Positions 26,725 to 36,213 of a stretch of DNA of 64,000 nucleotides are shown here, piece after piece (position 1 is the stretch's first letter; each line of letters begins with the position of its first letter). Position numbers and translations under genes: made by a program. The stretch lies in assembly GCF_007997385.1 (NCBI RefSeq), contig NZ_VOSC01000005.1, positions 124,001 through 188,000 of the forward strand. The letters are read 5' to 3'. Under the pieces are notes generated by a model. The model was not told the DNA's origin and did no database searches. It was given only the letters and a program-made list of their open reading frames with translations. Origin of the DNA: Seonamhaeicola algicola. Lineage in GTDB: Bacteria; Bacteroidota; Bacteroidia; Flavobacteriales; Flavobacteriaceae.

Positions 26725-28272
26725 ATGTTTTTAAAAATGAAGAATATTAAATTAAAATATATGATTTCCATATTGTTTTCGCTATTTCTGGTTTTAATCA
26801 GCTGTGATGATAGTAATCTTAATGATGAAATAAATAAAGCTGTACAAGCAAATAGAGAAATACACATAACCTCAGAAGTTGTTTCCAACAATTTTGTTGG
26901 CAATGGTGCACAATGGGGAGGTTATGATTTAGTGCAAACGTGGTTAGGGCAAGAAACTTTAAGTGATGCAGACTGGAATAAGTTGTTTGAAAGAATTGAC
27001 TTTATGCGTCCTCCTTTTTTAAGAATAATGACTAATTCCGGGTGGTCTTATGACAACAATGGTACCTATGATGAGGTTACCAAAACCAAATCATTATTTA
27101 AAATGTTAGATTATGCACAAAGCAGAAATATAGAGATAACTTATGGCGAGTGGGGACACCAATCTGTTGGAGATATTAGTACAATAGACATGGATTGGAT
27201 TGCAAATTCTGTAAAATTCTTAAATCATTTAGTAAATGAAAAAGGATACACCGTAATAAAAACCATAAATATTATAAACGAACCTAATGGAAGTTGGGCT
27301 TCTACCCAAGGCAGTTATGCAATCTACAAAGATGTTCAAATAGCCTACTTAGCTGAAATGGCAAAATATGACTTATCAGGAGTAAAGCTTTTAGGACCAG
27401 ATATTGCCGTTTTTAATACAGCTAGTCAAACTGAGTGGATTGCCAATACTCACAATGATTTAGGCGATAATGTAGGGCTTTATGATATTCATGTGTATCC
27501 AAAGCAGCAGTTAATTCGTAATGGTGAGTTCAGTGATATGTTAAGAGCTTACAAAAAAGTAACTCCAGAAGGAAAACAAATTGTTTTAGGTGAAATAGGC
27601 TTTAAATATGATGAGGTTGATGCTGAATTAAAAAGACTTAACGAAGAAGCGATTGCTAATGATCCGTTTGCAGGAGAAGATTCTAATATGATGGTGTACG
27701 AGGCTTTTTATGGAATAGATATGGCAGATGCCTTAATTCAAACAATGAGAGAAGGCTTTTCTGGTGCTTTAGTTTGGAATATGGATGATGCTATGTACAA
27801 CAGTCCGGATAATGGTGATTGGCAAACAACCGCACTAAAGCGTTGGGGATTCTGGAATATTTTAGGAGAAGAACTTACTAGTAATGCAGCAGATGAAAAT
27901 ATACGCCCGTACTTCTATCCGGTGTCTTTGTTAACAAGATACTTTCCAGCTGGCAGCGAAATATACAATGTTAAGCTACCAAACAAAAAGGGTTTAAGAG
28001 CCGTTGTAGGCGTTTATAACGGAAAATATACCGTAGCCATTGTTAATTCGCATTATACAACGTATAACATTGTTTTAAAATCTGACGCATTAAATAGTCT
28101 AACCGCCAACAAGTACACTTATAAGTCGAATGCAGATGGCTCTTTTGTTGGAGAAGTAGATGGTAATGGATTTGCAGTACCATCAGAAAATAATGTTGTA
28201 TTAAATTTTCAAGAAGGCGAAGAAATGACGTTACAAGGAGAATCCTTTGTGTTATTTACCAATATGGATTAA
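26725..28272 (+). CDS. Clan GH-A glycoside hydrolase lipoprotein, copy 1
   Basis: This encodes 515 residues with a lipoprotein leader (LVLISC, Cys27); an alternative ATG lies at 26737. The body is a (beta/alpha)8 hydrolase with the clan GH-A pair: acid/base Glu186 in NIINEPNGSW and nucleophile Glu290 in VLGEIG, plus an aromatic GAQWGGYD segment at the first strand and ALVWNMDDAM at the eighth. A C-terminal beta domain follows. I cannot assign the exact family (GH5, GH39 and neighbouring families were considered). In this PUL an endo- or exo-beta-mannanase role is the natural guess. The gene at 29366 is a paralogue. Confidence 0.8.
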   Translation: MFLKMKNIKLKYMISILFSLFLVLISCDDSNLNDEINKAVQANREIHITSEVVSNNFVGNGAQWGGYDLVQTWLGQETLSDADWNKLFERIDFMRPPFLRIMTNSGWSYDNNGTYDEVTKTKSLFKMLDYAQSRNIEITYGEWGHQSVGDISTIDMDWIANSVKFLNHLVNEKGYTVIKTINIINEPNGSWASTQGSYAIYKDVQIAYLAEMAKYDLSGVKLLGPDIAVFNTASQTEWIANTHNDLGDNVGLYDIHVYPKQQLIRNGEFSDMLRAYKKVTPEGKQIVLGEIGFKYDEVDAELKRLNEEAIANDPFAGEDSNMMVYEAFYGIDMADALIQTMREGFSGALVWNMDDAMYNSPDNGDWQTTALKRWGFWNILGEELTSNAADENIRPYFYPVSLLTRYFPAGSEIYNVKLPNKKGLRAVVGVYNGKYTVAIVNSHYTTYNIVLKSDALNSLTANKYTYKSNADGSFVGEVDGNGFAVPSENNVVLNFQEGEEMTLQGESFVLFTNMD

Positions 28273-29369
28273 TGAGTCTTCAATCTAAAATTAACCAAGT
28301 AATTAAAAATATAAATAGAATGAATACTATTGAAAAAAATAGTGTAGGTGTAATACGTTTAAAAAAACACGAAAAAAATCCAATTTTTAGTCCAAACCCA
28401 GATAACCATTGGGAAAACATAGTAGTATGTAACCCTGGTGTGTGGTATGAAAACGGTAAATTTACAATGCTGTACAGAGCCGCCGGAGATGATGAAGAAC
28501 ATTACATAAGGTTTGGTTTAGCAGAAAGTTCAGATGGAGTGAACTTTGAAAGAATGTCTAATGAACCTATATTTTCACCTAGTGTTGATGGGCCTGATAT
28601 GGGCGGAGTGGAAGATCCAAGAATTGTAAAATTCGGAGACGAATATTACATAACCTACGCCTACAGGCCCTTTCCTCCAGGGCAGTATTGGAAATTTGCC
28701 CACGATGTTATTTTATTACCAGAATCTGGTGAAGACACACCGTTAGTTTATAAAAAAAACATTGCAAATTCAGGGTTAGCAATTACAAAAGATTTTAAAA
28801 ATTATAAACGTTTAGGAAGAATAACCACGTCTAATTTAGATGATAGAGATGTTATCTTATTTCCGGAAAAAATTAACGGAAAATTTGCAATGCTACATAG
28901 ACCAAAAGAGTGGATAGGTGAGGCATATGGTACAAATAAACCAGCAATATGGATTCGTTTTTCAGATGACCTAATGGTATGGGAAGAAGAAAGTACATTG
29001 TTAATAGCAGGAAGAGAAGGTACTTGGGAAGAAAAGGTTGGAGGTAGTACACCACCTTTAAAAACTAAAGATGGTTGGTTAATAATTTATCATGGTGTTG
29101 AAAATGGAGGATTAGGATATTACCGCGCTGGAGCTGCTCTTTTAGATTTAGAAGACCCAACAAAAGTTATTGGCAGATTAGAAGACTGGATTATGGAGCC
29201 AGAACATGATTATGAAATTGAAGGGTATTATAAAGGCTGTGTTTTCCCTACAGGTAATATGATTATTGATGACACACTTTATGTATATTATGGAGCAGCC
29301 GATAAATATATTGGTCTGGCTACATGTAATATTAATGAATTACTTGACAAATTGAAAAAATCAAAATGA
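28272..29369 (+). CDS. GH130 beta-mannoside phosphorylase
   Basis: This encodes 365 residues with no signal peptide, so it is cytoplasmic. GH130 enzymes split beta-mannosides with phosphate to give alpha-mannose-1-phosphate. The five-bladed propeller has the motif GGVEDPRI with the expected proton-donor Asp115, the phosphate-site segment MLHRP, and a later YHGVENGG. The start overlaps the previous stop by 1 nt; a second Met at 28321 would drop 16 residues. The acceptor sugar (glucose or mannose; 1,4 or 1,2 linkage) cannot be set from sequence here. The next gene overlaps its end by 4 nt, pointing to tight co-expression. Confidence 0.9.
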   Translation: MSLQSKINQVIKNINRMNTIEKNSVGVIRLKKHEKNPIFSPNPDNHWENIVVCNPGVWYENGKFTMLYRAAGDDEEHYIRFGLAESSDGVNFERMSNEPIFSPSVDGPDMGGVEDPRIVKFGDEYYITYAYRPFPPGQYWKFAHDVILLPESGEDTPLVYKKNIANSGLAITKDFKNYKRLGRITTSNLDDRDVILFPEKINGKFAMLHRPKEWIGEAYGTNKPAIWIRFSDDLMVWEEESTLLIAGREGTWEEKVGGSTPPLKTKDGWLIIYHGVENGGLGYYRAGAALLDLEDPTKVIGRLEDWIMEPEHDYEIEGYYKGCVFPTGNMIIDDTLYVYYGAADKYIGLATCNINELLDKLKKSK

Positions 29370-30937
29370 TAAAAAAAGGCATTCATTTCCTAGCGTATGG
29401 CGCTTTAATAATATTGGGGCTTACTCTAACCTATTGTGTAAATAAAAAACAGAAACAGGTAGATGTAAGCATCACGTTTAGTGAATCTGGAAGATTAGAT
29501 TTTCCTTTTATTGGTCATGGTGTACAGTGGTCTGCGTATCCGCATGCAGACTCTAACGAGGCAGAATGGGGTTTCTTAATGACCGATGAGAAATGGGAAG
29601 AACTGTATAAACGACTAGATTTTGTTAATCCGCATATTATTAGGGTAATGGATGTCTCTACATGGAGATATTATAAGGGGTTAGATGAAAGTGGAAGCCC
29701 AATTTTAGATTTTAATACACAAGAGGTAAAAAGCCTTTATAAACTGTTAGATTATTGCCAGAAACGTAACATCCCTGTTTTATTTGGAGAATGGGGAGCT
29801 CCAGGTTTATGGAATTTAGATGAATCTATTCCAGAAATTGAAAGAGCAGATGATCCTAGATGGATAAAAATGATTACCAAATATTTAAATCATTTAATAA
29901 TTGAAAAAGGATATACCTGTATAAAGTATTATAACTTGGTAAATGAACCTAATGGTTATTGGGCATCAACTGATGGTGATTGGGAGCAATGGCAAACTGG
30001 CTATAGATTATTGGCAAAAGAACTTGAAACTACTGGGTTAAACAAGTACGTAACACTTTCGGGGCCTGATGCTGTAACCCAGTGGGATCATCCAAAACAT
30101 CCAAAAAAAGCTCATGATTGGGTGTACTCCACGGTAACCGATCTAGATACTATTACGGGCTTATATGATTTTCATATTTATGCAGATCAAGATTTAATAA
30201 GATCGGGCAACTTCATTTCGTACCTACAGCCTTTTACTTCTGAAATCAACAAAACTAAAAAACCAATGGTTTTAGGTGAGTTGGGTATGAAATACAGTGG
30301 CGCTTTAAAAGAAGAAAATAAAAAGCGGGGTGAAGCAGATCCATATGCTGGACCAGATGACTCTTCTATGTTTGTATATGATTATTTCTACGGTGTAGAT
30401 ATGGCCGATGCAGCAATACAAAGTATGCTTGCTGAGGTTGGTGGTGCCATTGCTTGGGATTTAGATGATGCCATGCATACCGTTGGAGATTTAGGAGAAA
30501 AAAATCAACTGAAAAAGTGGGGCATGTGGAATATTTTAGCTGAAGAGTTTGGTAATTTAGAAGCTGATAAAACGCCAAGACCATGGTCTTATACTTGGGC
30601 GTTGTTATGTAATACATTCCCACCAGGTTCCGATATTTTTAAACCTGAGTTTTCAATAAAGAATGATAGTATTAGAGCTGTTGCCTCAATCAAGGAAGAT
30701 GTGTTTTCTATGGCTTTTGTAAATCAATCTGATGCTTCAAAATTAATTGAAGTTAAATCCGATTTAGGATGGTCTAAGAAAGGACTATTTCTATACGAAT
30801 ACTCAGAGGATAACAGACCTGTAAATGCAAAAGGTTTTCCTGTGGTAACAAGGCGTTTAGATTTTAAACCACAAGGTTTTACCTTAAGCTTAAAAGAAAA
30901 TAGTGTAGTGTTTATTAGTTCAATAGAACTCAAATGA
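29366..30937 (+). CDS. Clan GH-A glycoside hydrolase lipoprotein, copy 2
   Basis: This encodes 523 residues with lipobox TYC (Cys24). It shares the architecture of the gene at 26725: GHGVQWSAY at strand one, FGEWGAPG, acid/base Glu194 in LVNEPNGYW, FHIYADQ, nucleophile Glu305 in VLGELG, and IAWDLDDAM. Copy 2 has an insertion around residues 145-170 (LDESIPEIERADDPRW) near the active site, so its cleavage mode may differ from copy 1. It starts inside the last codons of the GH130 gene. Family below clan level is not assigned. Confidence 0.8.
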   Translation: MIKKGIHFLAYGALIILGLTLTYCVNKKQKQVDVSITFSESGRLDFPFIGHGVQWSAYPHADSNEAEWGFLMTDEKWEELYKRLDFVNPHIIRVMDVSTWRYYKGLDESGSPILDFNTQEVKSLYKLLDYCQKRNIPVLFGEWGAPGLWNLDESIPEIERADDPRWIKMITKYLNHLIIEKGYTCIKYYNLVNEPNGYWASTDGDWEQWQTGYRLLAKELETTGLNKYVTLSGPDAVTQWDHPKHPKKAHDWVYSTVTDLDTITGLYDFHIYADQDLIRSGNFISYLQPFTSEINKTKKPMVLGELGMKYSGALKEENKKRGEADPYAGPDDSSMFVYDYFYGVDMADAAIQSMLAEVGGAIAWDLDDAMHTVGDLGEKNQLKKWGMWNILAEEFGNLEADKTPRPWSYTWALLCNTFPPGSDIFKPEFSIKNDSIRAVASIKEDVFSMAFVNQSDASKLIEVKSDLGWSKKGLFLYEYSEDNRPVNAKGFPVVTRRLDFKPQGFTLSLKENSVVFISSIELK

Positions 30938-30950
30938 TAAAAAGAAATTT

Positions 30951-32546
30951 ATGGAATATAATTTAGGAATTGTAGATGTAACGGTACTTGTTGTATACTT
31001 TATATTCATAGTTTGGTTTGGAATTAAAGCCTCTAAAAAGGGAAGCAATTCAACTAGTGATTATTTTTTAGCAGGAAGAAACATGACTTGGCCAATTATT
31101 GGTTTTTCATTATTTGCCGCAAGTATTTCTAGTACAACTTTAATTGGTAAAAGTGGTGATGCGTATTCAACAGGAATAGCTGTGTTCAACTACGATTTAA
31201 TATCAGTATTGGTTATGGTGTTTTTTGCCATGTTCTTTTTACCGTTTTACATTAAATCGGGTATTTTTACCATTCCAGAATTCTTAGAAAAGCGTTTTGA
31301 TAAGCGTTCTAGGTATTATTTTTCCTTTATCACCTTAATGGGATCAACATTTCTTGATGCCGCAGGTGCTTTATATGCCGCATCACTGTTAATGAAGCTG
31401 GTATTTCCATCAATGTCAATAATGTCTTTATCTATAATTTTCGCATTAATTGTGGCAGCTTATACCATTCCAGGAGGGCTTTCTGCTGCAATAAAAGTAG
31501 ATTTAATACAGGGTATTTTATTATTAGGAGGTACATTTATCTTAACATTTTTAGCCATGAGTAATGGCGGTTTAGATTACCTTAAGAGTTTGCTTCTTGA
31601 TGGTGACTATATGATGAAATTAATTAGACCTTTAGATGATGCCTCAGTACCGTGGCTAGGAATGATTGTTGGAATTCCAATTTTAGGGTTTTACTTCTGG
31701 GGAAATAACCAAGTTTTAGTACAACGTGTTCTTACTGCAAAATCTATAGACCATGGTAGAAAAGGTATCTTGTTAGTAGGGTTTTTAACGGTGTCTCTTA
31801 TTTTTATAATTATTTTTCCTGCTGTAATAGGGAAGCATTTATTTCCAGGACTACCAAAAAATGATATGGTATATCCAAAGTTAGTAATAGAACTCATGCC
31901 AACAGGTTTGTTGGGCTTAATGTTAGCAGCTATGGTTGCAGCTTTAACCTCTACGCTTAGTGCACTTTTAAATTCTGTTGCTACATTGTTTACTATGGAT
32001 TTTTATACCAAAATTAAAAAGGATACATCTCAAAAAGAGCAAGTTTATGTTGGTAAAATTGTTTCGGTTATAGTATTGGTTTTAGCTGTATTATGGGTGC
32101 CTTTTGTTTCAAAATTCGATTCATTACTAAAATACTATCAAGAAATGCTTACGTATATAGCGCCTCCTGTAGTGGCAGTTTTCTTTTTAGGCGTTTTTTG
32201 GAAACGTATAAATAAGCATGGTGCATTCTGGGGACTAATAGGCGGAGCATTTGCTGCTGTAGTTACTGTTGTTGCTAAAGTAGCCTTTAATTACGAACTT
32301 TTAGGAGATATTCATTTTTTATTAAAAGTACCATTTTACTTTGTGTTTAGTGCGGCTATAATTATTGTTGTTAGTTTGTTTTCTAAGCCTGATAACAAAA
32401 CTGAAATTGAAGAATTAATCTGGACTAAAAAGATATATCAAGAAGAATCTAAAGCTTTAGCAGGCGTGCCATTCTACAAAAATTTTAGAATATGGTCCGT
32501 TATACTTATTATCTTCTGTTTGTTGGTCTTATATATTTATCAATAG
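30951..32546 (+). CDS. SSS-family symporter of the PUL
   Basis: This encodes 531 residues with about 14 membrane helices. SSS signatures are DYFLAGRNMTWPIIGFSLFAASISSTTLIG near the N-terminus, PEFLEKRFDKRSRYY, PGGLSAAIKVDLIQG, and LTSTLSALLNSVATLFTMDFY. It should carry a mono- or disaccharide released by the lipoprotein hydrolases across the inner membrane with sodium, feeding GH130 and the isomerase. It is 13 nt after the hydrolase gene. It is a different subtype from the galactose-locus symporter at 17310. Confidence 0.9.
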   Translation: MEYNLGIVDVTVLVVYFIFIVWFGIKASKKGSNSTSDYFLAGRNMTWPIIGFSLFAASISSTTLIGKSGDAYSTGIAVFNYDLISVLVMVFFAMFFLPFYIKSGIFTIPEFLEKRFDKRSRYYFSFITLMGSTFLDAAGALYAASLLMKLVFPSMSIMSLSIIFALIVAAYTIPGGLSAAIKVDLIQGILLLGGTFILTFLAMSNGGLDYLKSLLLDGDYMMKLIRPLDDASVPWLGMIVGIPILGFYFWGNNQVLVQRVLTAKSIDHGRKGILLVGFLTVSLIFIIIFPAVIGKHLFPGLPKNDMVYPKLVIELMPTGLLGLMLAAMVAALTSTLSALLNSVATLFTMDFYTKIKKDTSQKEQVYVGKIVSVIVLVLAVLWVPFVSKFDSLLKYYQEMLTYIAPPVVAVFFLGVFWKRINKHGAFWGLIGGAFAAVVTVVAKVAFNYELLGDIHFLLKVPFYFVFSAAIIIVVSLFSKPDNKTEIEELIWTKKIYQEESKALAGVPFYKNFRIWSVILIIFCLLVLYIYQ

Positions 32547-32554
32547 AATTCACA

Positions 32555-33391
32555 ATGAAAAATAAACTAAAAAAAATACTCATTGGTTTTGTATTATTTA
32601 CAGTATGTAATGTTTTTTGTCAAGACCCTAATTTTCATATTTATCTATGCTTTGGGCAATCTAATATGGAAGGATCTGCTCAAATTGAAGCCCAAGACAG
32701 AATAACTAATAGCAGGTTTTTAGCACTTCAATCTCTAGATTGTGATAATTTATTAAGAAAAAAGAATATTTGGTATCCTGCTTTACCACCGTTAAGTCAA
32801 TGCTATTCGGGGTTATCTCCCGCAGACTATTTTGGAAAAACTATGGTAAAGCATTTGCCAGATAGTATAAAAATAGGAGTAATTAATGTAGCTGTTGGCG
32901 GTAGTGATATTAGGTTGTTCGATAAAGATGTTTACCAAAATTATACGCAAACATATCCTGAGGATTGGTTCCAGAAAAAGATTAGAGACTACGGAGGGAA
33001 TCCTTATCAACATTTTATTGAACTTGCAAAATTAGCTCAAACAAAAGGTGTTATAAAAGGTATCTTATTACATCAAGGGGAAACAAACCAAGATGATGAA
33101 AACTGGCCAGAATATGTAAAAAAGGTTTATGAGAATATACTAAACGACTTGTCTTTATCGGCAGAAGAAGTGCCTTTACTTGCAGGAGAGGTAGTTCATG
33201 AAGATCAAAAAGGAATATGTGCTAGTATGAACCCTATTATAAATACACTTCCTGAGGTTATTCCATCATCTTATATCATTTCATCTAAAGGGTGCGAGGT
33301 AAGAGAAGATAATTTACATTTTAATTCAAAAGGTGTAAGAGAGTTAGGAAAACGCTACGCCCTAAAGATGCTAAACATTAAAGGTTTTTAA
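32555..33391 (+). CDS. SGNH/SASA-type carbohydrate acetylesterase
   Basis: This encodes 278 residues from ATG 32555, which gives a clear signal peptide (about 1-22, ending VFCQ); upstream in-frame codons lie within the symporter gene. The SGNH blocks are FGQSNMEGS with the nucleophile Ser, VAVGGSD, HQGETNQ, and DNLHFNSKG with Asp and His of the triad. The family includes sialate-9-O-acetylesterases and plant-polysaccharide acetyl esterases. In this PUL, removal of O-acetyl groups from mannan in the periplasm fits best. Confidence 0.85.
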   Translation: MKNKLKKILIGFVLFTVCNVFCQDPNFHIYLCFGQSNMEGSAQIEAQDRITNSRFLALQSLDCDNLLRKKNIWYPALPPLSQCYSGLSPADYFGKTMVKHLPDSIKIGVINVAVGGSDIRLFDKDVYQNYTQTYPEDWFQKKIRDYGGNPYQHFIELAKLAQTKGVIKGILLHQGETNQDDENWPEYVKKVYENILNDLSLSAEEVPLLAGEVVHEDQKGICASMNPIINTLPEVIPSSYIISSKGCEVREDNLHFNSKGVRELGKRYALKMLNIKGF

Positions 33392-33597
33392 AACTATTTA
33401 TTAAAGTATAGAAACTTTTTGATTAGAGCTTTTAATATTACTATTGTGTGAGGTACTACTATTTGTTTCTTACTGCCAACATATACAACAATAAATACGG
33501 AAATGTATTTGTGAAAAGTTTATAGGAAGTTAGTTTTAGTTTTGTTTAAAGAACTGTGCAAAACTTTTTATAGCAGTGCTTTTTTATTATTTAAAAT

Positions 33598-36213
33598 ATG
33601 AAGACATTATATTTCAAGTTATTATCAATAACTACAATTTTACTTTTTTTCGCTTCATGTAAAACGTACCAAAAATCACAAACTAAGATACATGAAAATT
33701 GGTTGTTTAAAGCAGAAAAAGATACTAGTTGGCTAAAAGCAAAAGTACCAGGAACTGTGCATACAGATTTGCTTTCAAATAATATTATTACAAATCCATT
33801 TTACAGAACAAATGAGAAACAACTTCAATGGATTGATAAGAACGACTGGGAATACAAAACATTTTTTGAAATAGATAAGGCTACGTTAAAAAAAGAAAAG
33901 GTTGAAATAGAGTTTAAAGGTTTAGACACTTACGCAAGTATTTTTTTAAATGATTCCTTAGTCTCTAGAACAGATAATATGTTTGTAGGGCATACCATAA
34001 ATGCAAAACCATACTTAAAACTAGGTAGTAATAACTTAAAAATAGTTTTTAATTCTCCAATAAAAAAAGGACTTGAAAAACGAGATGTTTTAGGCTACAG
34101 ACTTCCTAATGCTGTAAATGACCAATCTGAAAACGGTGGCTTAGGAAAAAAACAGGTAGCGGTATTTAGTAGAAAACCAGGATATCATTTTGGGTGGGAT
34201 TGGGGACCCAGACTAGTAACAAGCGGCATATGGAAAGATGTTAACTTACATGCTTGGAATAAAGCAATAATAAGAGATACCTATATAAAACAAGAAGAAA
34301 TAGCGCCAGATAAAGCAATATTAAATGCAGAATTAGAGATTGAGGCTATTACTGCACAAGCTACCATAATTAATATTAAAGTAGATAATAATACTGTTGT
34401 TAAAAAGGCAATAAATTTAAGTAAAGGATTAAACAGAATTAAAATCCCTTTTACTATTAAAAACCCCAAATTGTGGTGGACAAATGGGTTAGGAACACAA
34501 AAATTATATAATGTGGCTGTTGAATTAAAGAAGGGGCGAAAACTAATTTCTTCCGAAGAAAAAAAAATAGGCTTAAAAACTTTAAAAGTTGTTCAAAATA
34601 AAGATGAATATGGAGAAAGCTTTTATTTTGAATTAAATGAACAGCCAGTTTTCATGAAAGGTGCTAATTATATTCCTCAAGATGTGTTTTTAACAAGAGT
34701 AACTGTTGAAGATTATGAGCAAATTATAAAAGATATGGTAGACGCCAATTACAACATGATTCGTGTTTGGGGCGGAGGCATTTATGAAAAAGATATTTTT
34801 TACGATTTATGTGATAAATACGGTATTCTAGTTTGGCAAGATTTTATGTTTGCATGCGCCATGTATCCTGGTGATAAAGCTTTTTTAAATACTGTAAAAG
34901 AAGAAGCTATTTACAATGTAAAAAGATTAAGAAATCATACATGCATTGCGCTTTGGTGTGGTAATAATGAAAATTTAACGGCTTGGAAAAATTGGGGATG
35001 GATTCCAGAGGTTCTTAACAGTCAAGGTCAGGAGGTTGTAGATAAAATATGGAAAGGTTATAAAAATGTTTTCCATAAAATTCTACCAGATGTAGTTGAA
35101 GCATTTGATAATGATACTTTTTACTGGGCGTCATCACCAACATCTGCAAGAGGAGAAGATGCCACATTAACATCAGGAGATTATCATTATTGGGGTGTTT
35201 GGGGGCAGCAAGAACCGTTTTCTGCTTTCAATGAATACATTCCGCGTTTTATGTCTGAATATGGATTTCAATCATTTCCTGAGTTTAGTTCAGTAGCAAA
35301 GTTTACAACAAAAGAAGATTGGAATATTTATTCTGAAGTAATGAAGTCGCATCAAAGACACCCTATAGGTAATAAAAACATTGAGCATTACATGGAACCT
35401 TGGTATAAAAAACCAAAGGATTTTGAGTCATTTTTATATGTAAGTCAGTTATTACAAGCAAAAGGCATGCAAATAGCTATAGAAGCACATAGAAGAAATA
35501 TGCCTTATTGCATGGGGTCTTTGTATTGGCAAATAAACGATTGTTGGCCAGTGGCCTCATGGTCTACAATAGACTATTACGGCAACTGGAAAGCAGCTCA
35601 TTACAAGGTAAAAGATTTATACAAGCCCATTAAAGTAATGTTTTATGAGAATGAAAAAAAATTAGAAGTTCATATTGTTTCAGATAAATTAAAAGATGAA
35701 AAAGCACATCTTAAATTAAGTATTTTAGATTTTGAAGGGAAAGTTATTAAAACATTTACTGAGGCTATAACCATTAAGGCAAATACAAGTGCTATTTATT
35801 TTAGTAAAAACATTAGCGCGTTAATTTCTGAAGAAGAAAAAAATAAAACGGTTGTAGTTGCTGAATTAATAGGAAGTTATAATAAAGCTTTTGATGAGAG
35901 TATTCATTATTTTACTACACCTAAAGACTTAGAATTAGCAAAAGCTAAGATTGATTTTACAATTTTAAAAGTTGAAAACAATAATATTACAATTGAAGTT
36001 AAAACTAATACCCTAGCTAAAAGTGTGCGTTTAACTACAGATGTATCGGGGCGATTTTCAAATAATTATTTTGATATCATTCCAAATAAAGCTTATCACA
36101 TCAATTTCAATTCTGATAAAAAAATTGATGCTGAAAAATTTAAAAGTAGTTTAAAAATAATATCATTAATTAATACCTACAAAAACTCAAATGAAGCAAT
36201 TATATCCAATTAA
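33598..36213 (+). CDS. Beta-mannosidase, GH2
   Basis: This encodes 871 residues with a lipoprotein leader (LFFASC, Cys21), so it works in the periplasm or at the outer membrane. GH2 domain order is visible: sugar-binding jelly roll (about 30-220, with PGTVHTDLL and FGWDWGPRL), immunoglobulin-like domain, and (beta/alpha)8 barrel with acid/base Glu458 in WCGNNEN and nucleophile Glu554 in MSEYGFQSFP. PGTVHTDLL, GWDWGP and CGNNEN are the pattern of beta-mannosidases rather than beta-galactosidases. It removes mannose from non-reducing ends. A 206-bp gap before it, with no clear promoter, suggests a possible second transcript. Confidence 0.93.
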   Translation: MKTLYFKLLSITTILLFFASCKTYQKSQTKIHENWLFKAEKDTSWLKAKVPGTVHTDLLSNNIITNPFYRTNEKQLQWIDKNDWEYKTFFEIDKATLKKEKVEIEFKGLDTYASIFLNDSLVSRTDNMFVGHTINAKPYLKLGSNNLKIVFNSPIKKGLEKRDVLGYRLPNAVNDQSENGGLGKKQVAVFSRKPGYHFGWDWGPRLVTSGIWKDVNLHAWNKAIIRDTYIKQEEIAPDKAILNAELEIEAITAQATIINIKVDNNTVVKKAINLSKGLNRIKIPFTIKNPKLWWTNGLGTQKLYNVAVELKKGRKLISSEEKKIGLKTLKVVQNKDEYGESFYFELNEQPVFMKGANYIPQDVFLTRVTVEDYEQIIKDMVDANYNMIRVWGGGIYEKDIFYDLCDKYGILVWQDFMFACAMYPGDKAFLNTVKEEAIYNVKRLRNHTCIALWCGNNENLTAWKNWGWIPEVLNSQGQEVVDKIWKGYKNVFHKILPDVVEAFDNDTFYWASSPTSARGEDATLTSGDYHYWGVWGQQEPFSAFNEYIPRFMSEYGFQSFPEFSSVAKFTTKEDWNIYSEVMKSHQRHPIGNKNIEHYMEPWYKKPKDFESFLYVSQLLQAKGMQIAIEAHRRNMPYCMGSLYWQINDCWPVASWSTIDYYGNWKAAHYKVKDLYKPIKVMFYENEKKLEVHIVSDKLKDEKAHLKLSILDFEGKVIKTFTEAITIKANTSAIYFSKNISALISEEEKNKTVVVAELIGSYNKAFDESIHYFTTPKDLELAKAKIDFTILKVENNNITIEVKTNTLAKSVRLTTDVSGRFSNNYFDIIPNKAYHINFNSDKKIDAEKFKSSLKIISLINTYKNSNEAIISN

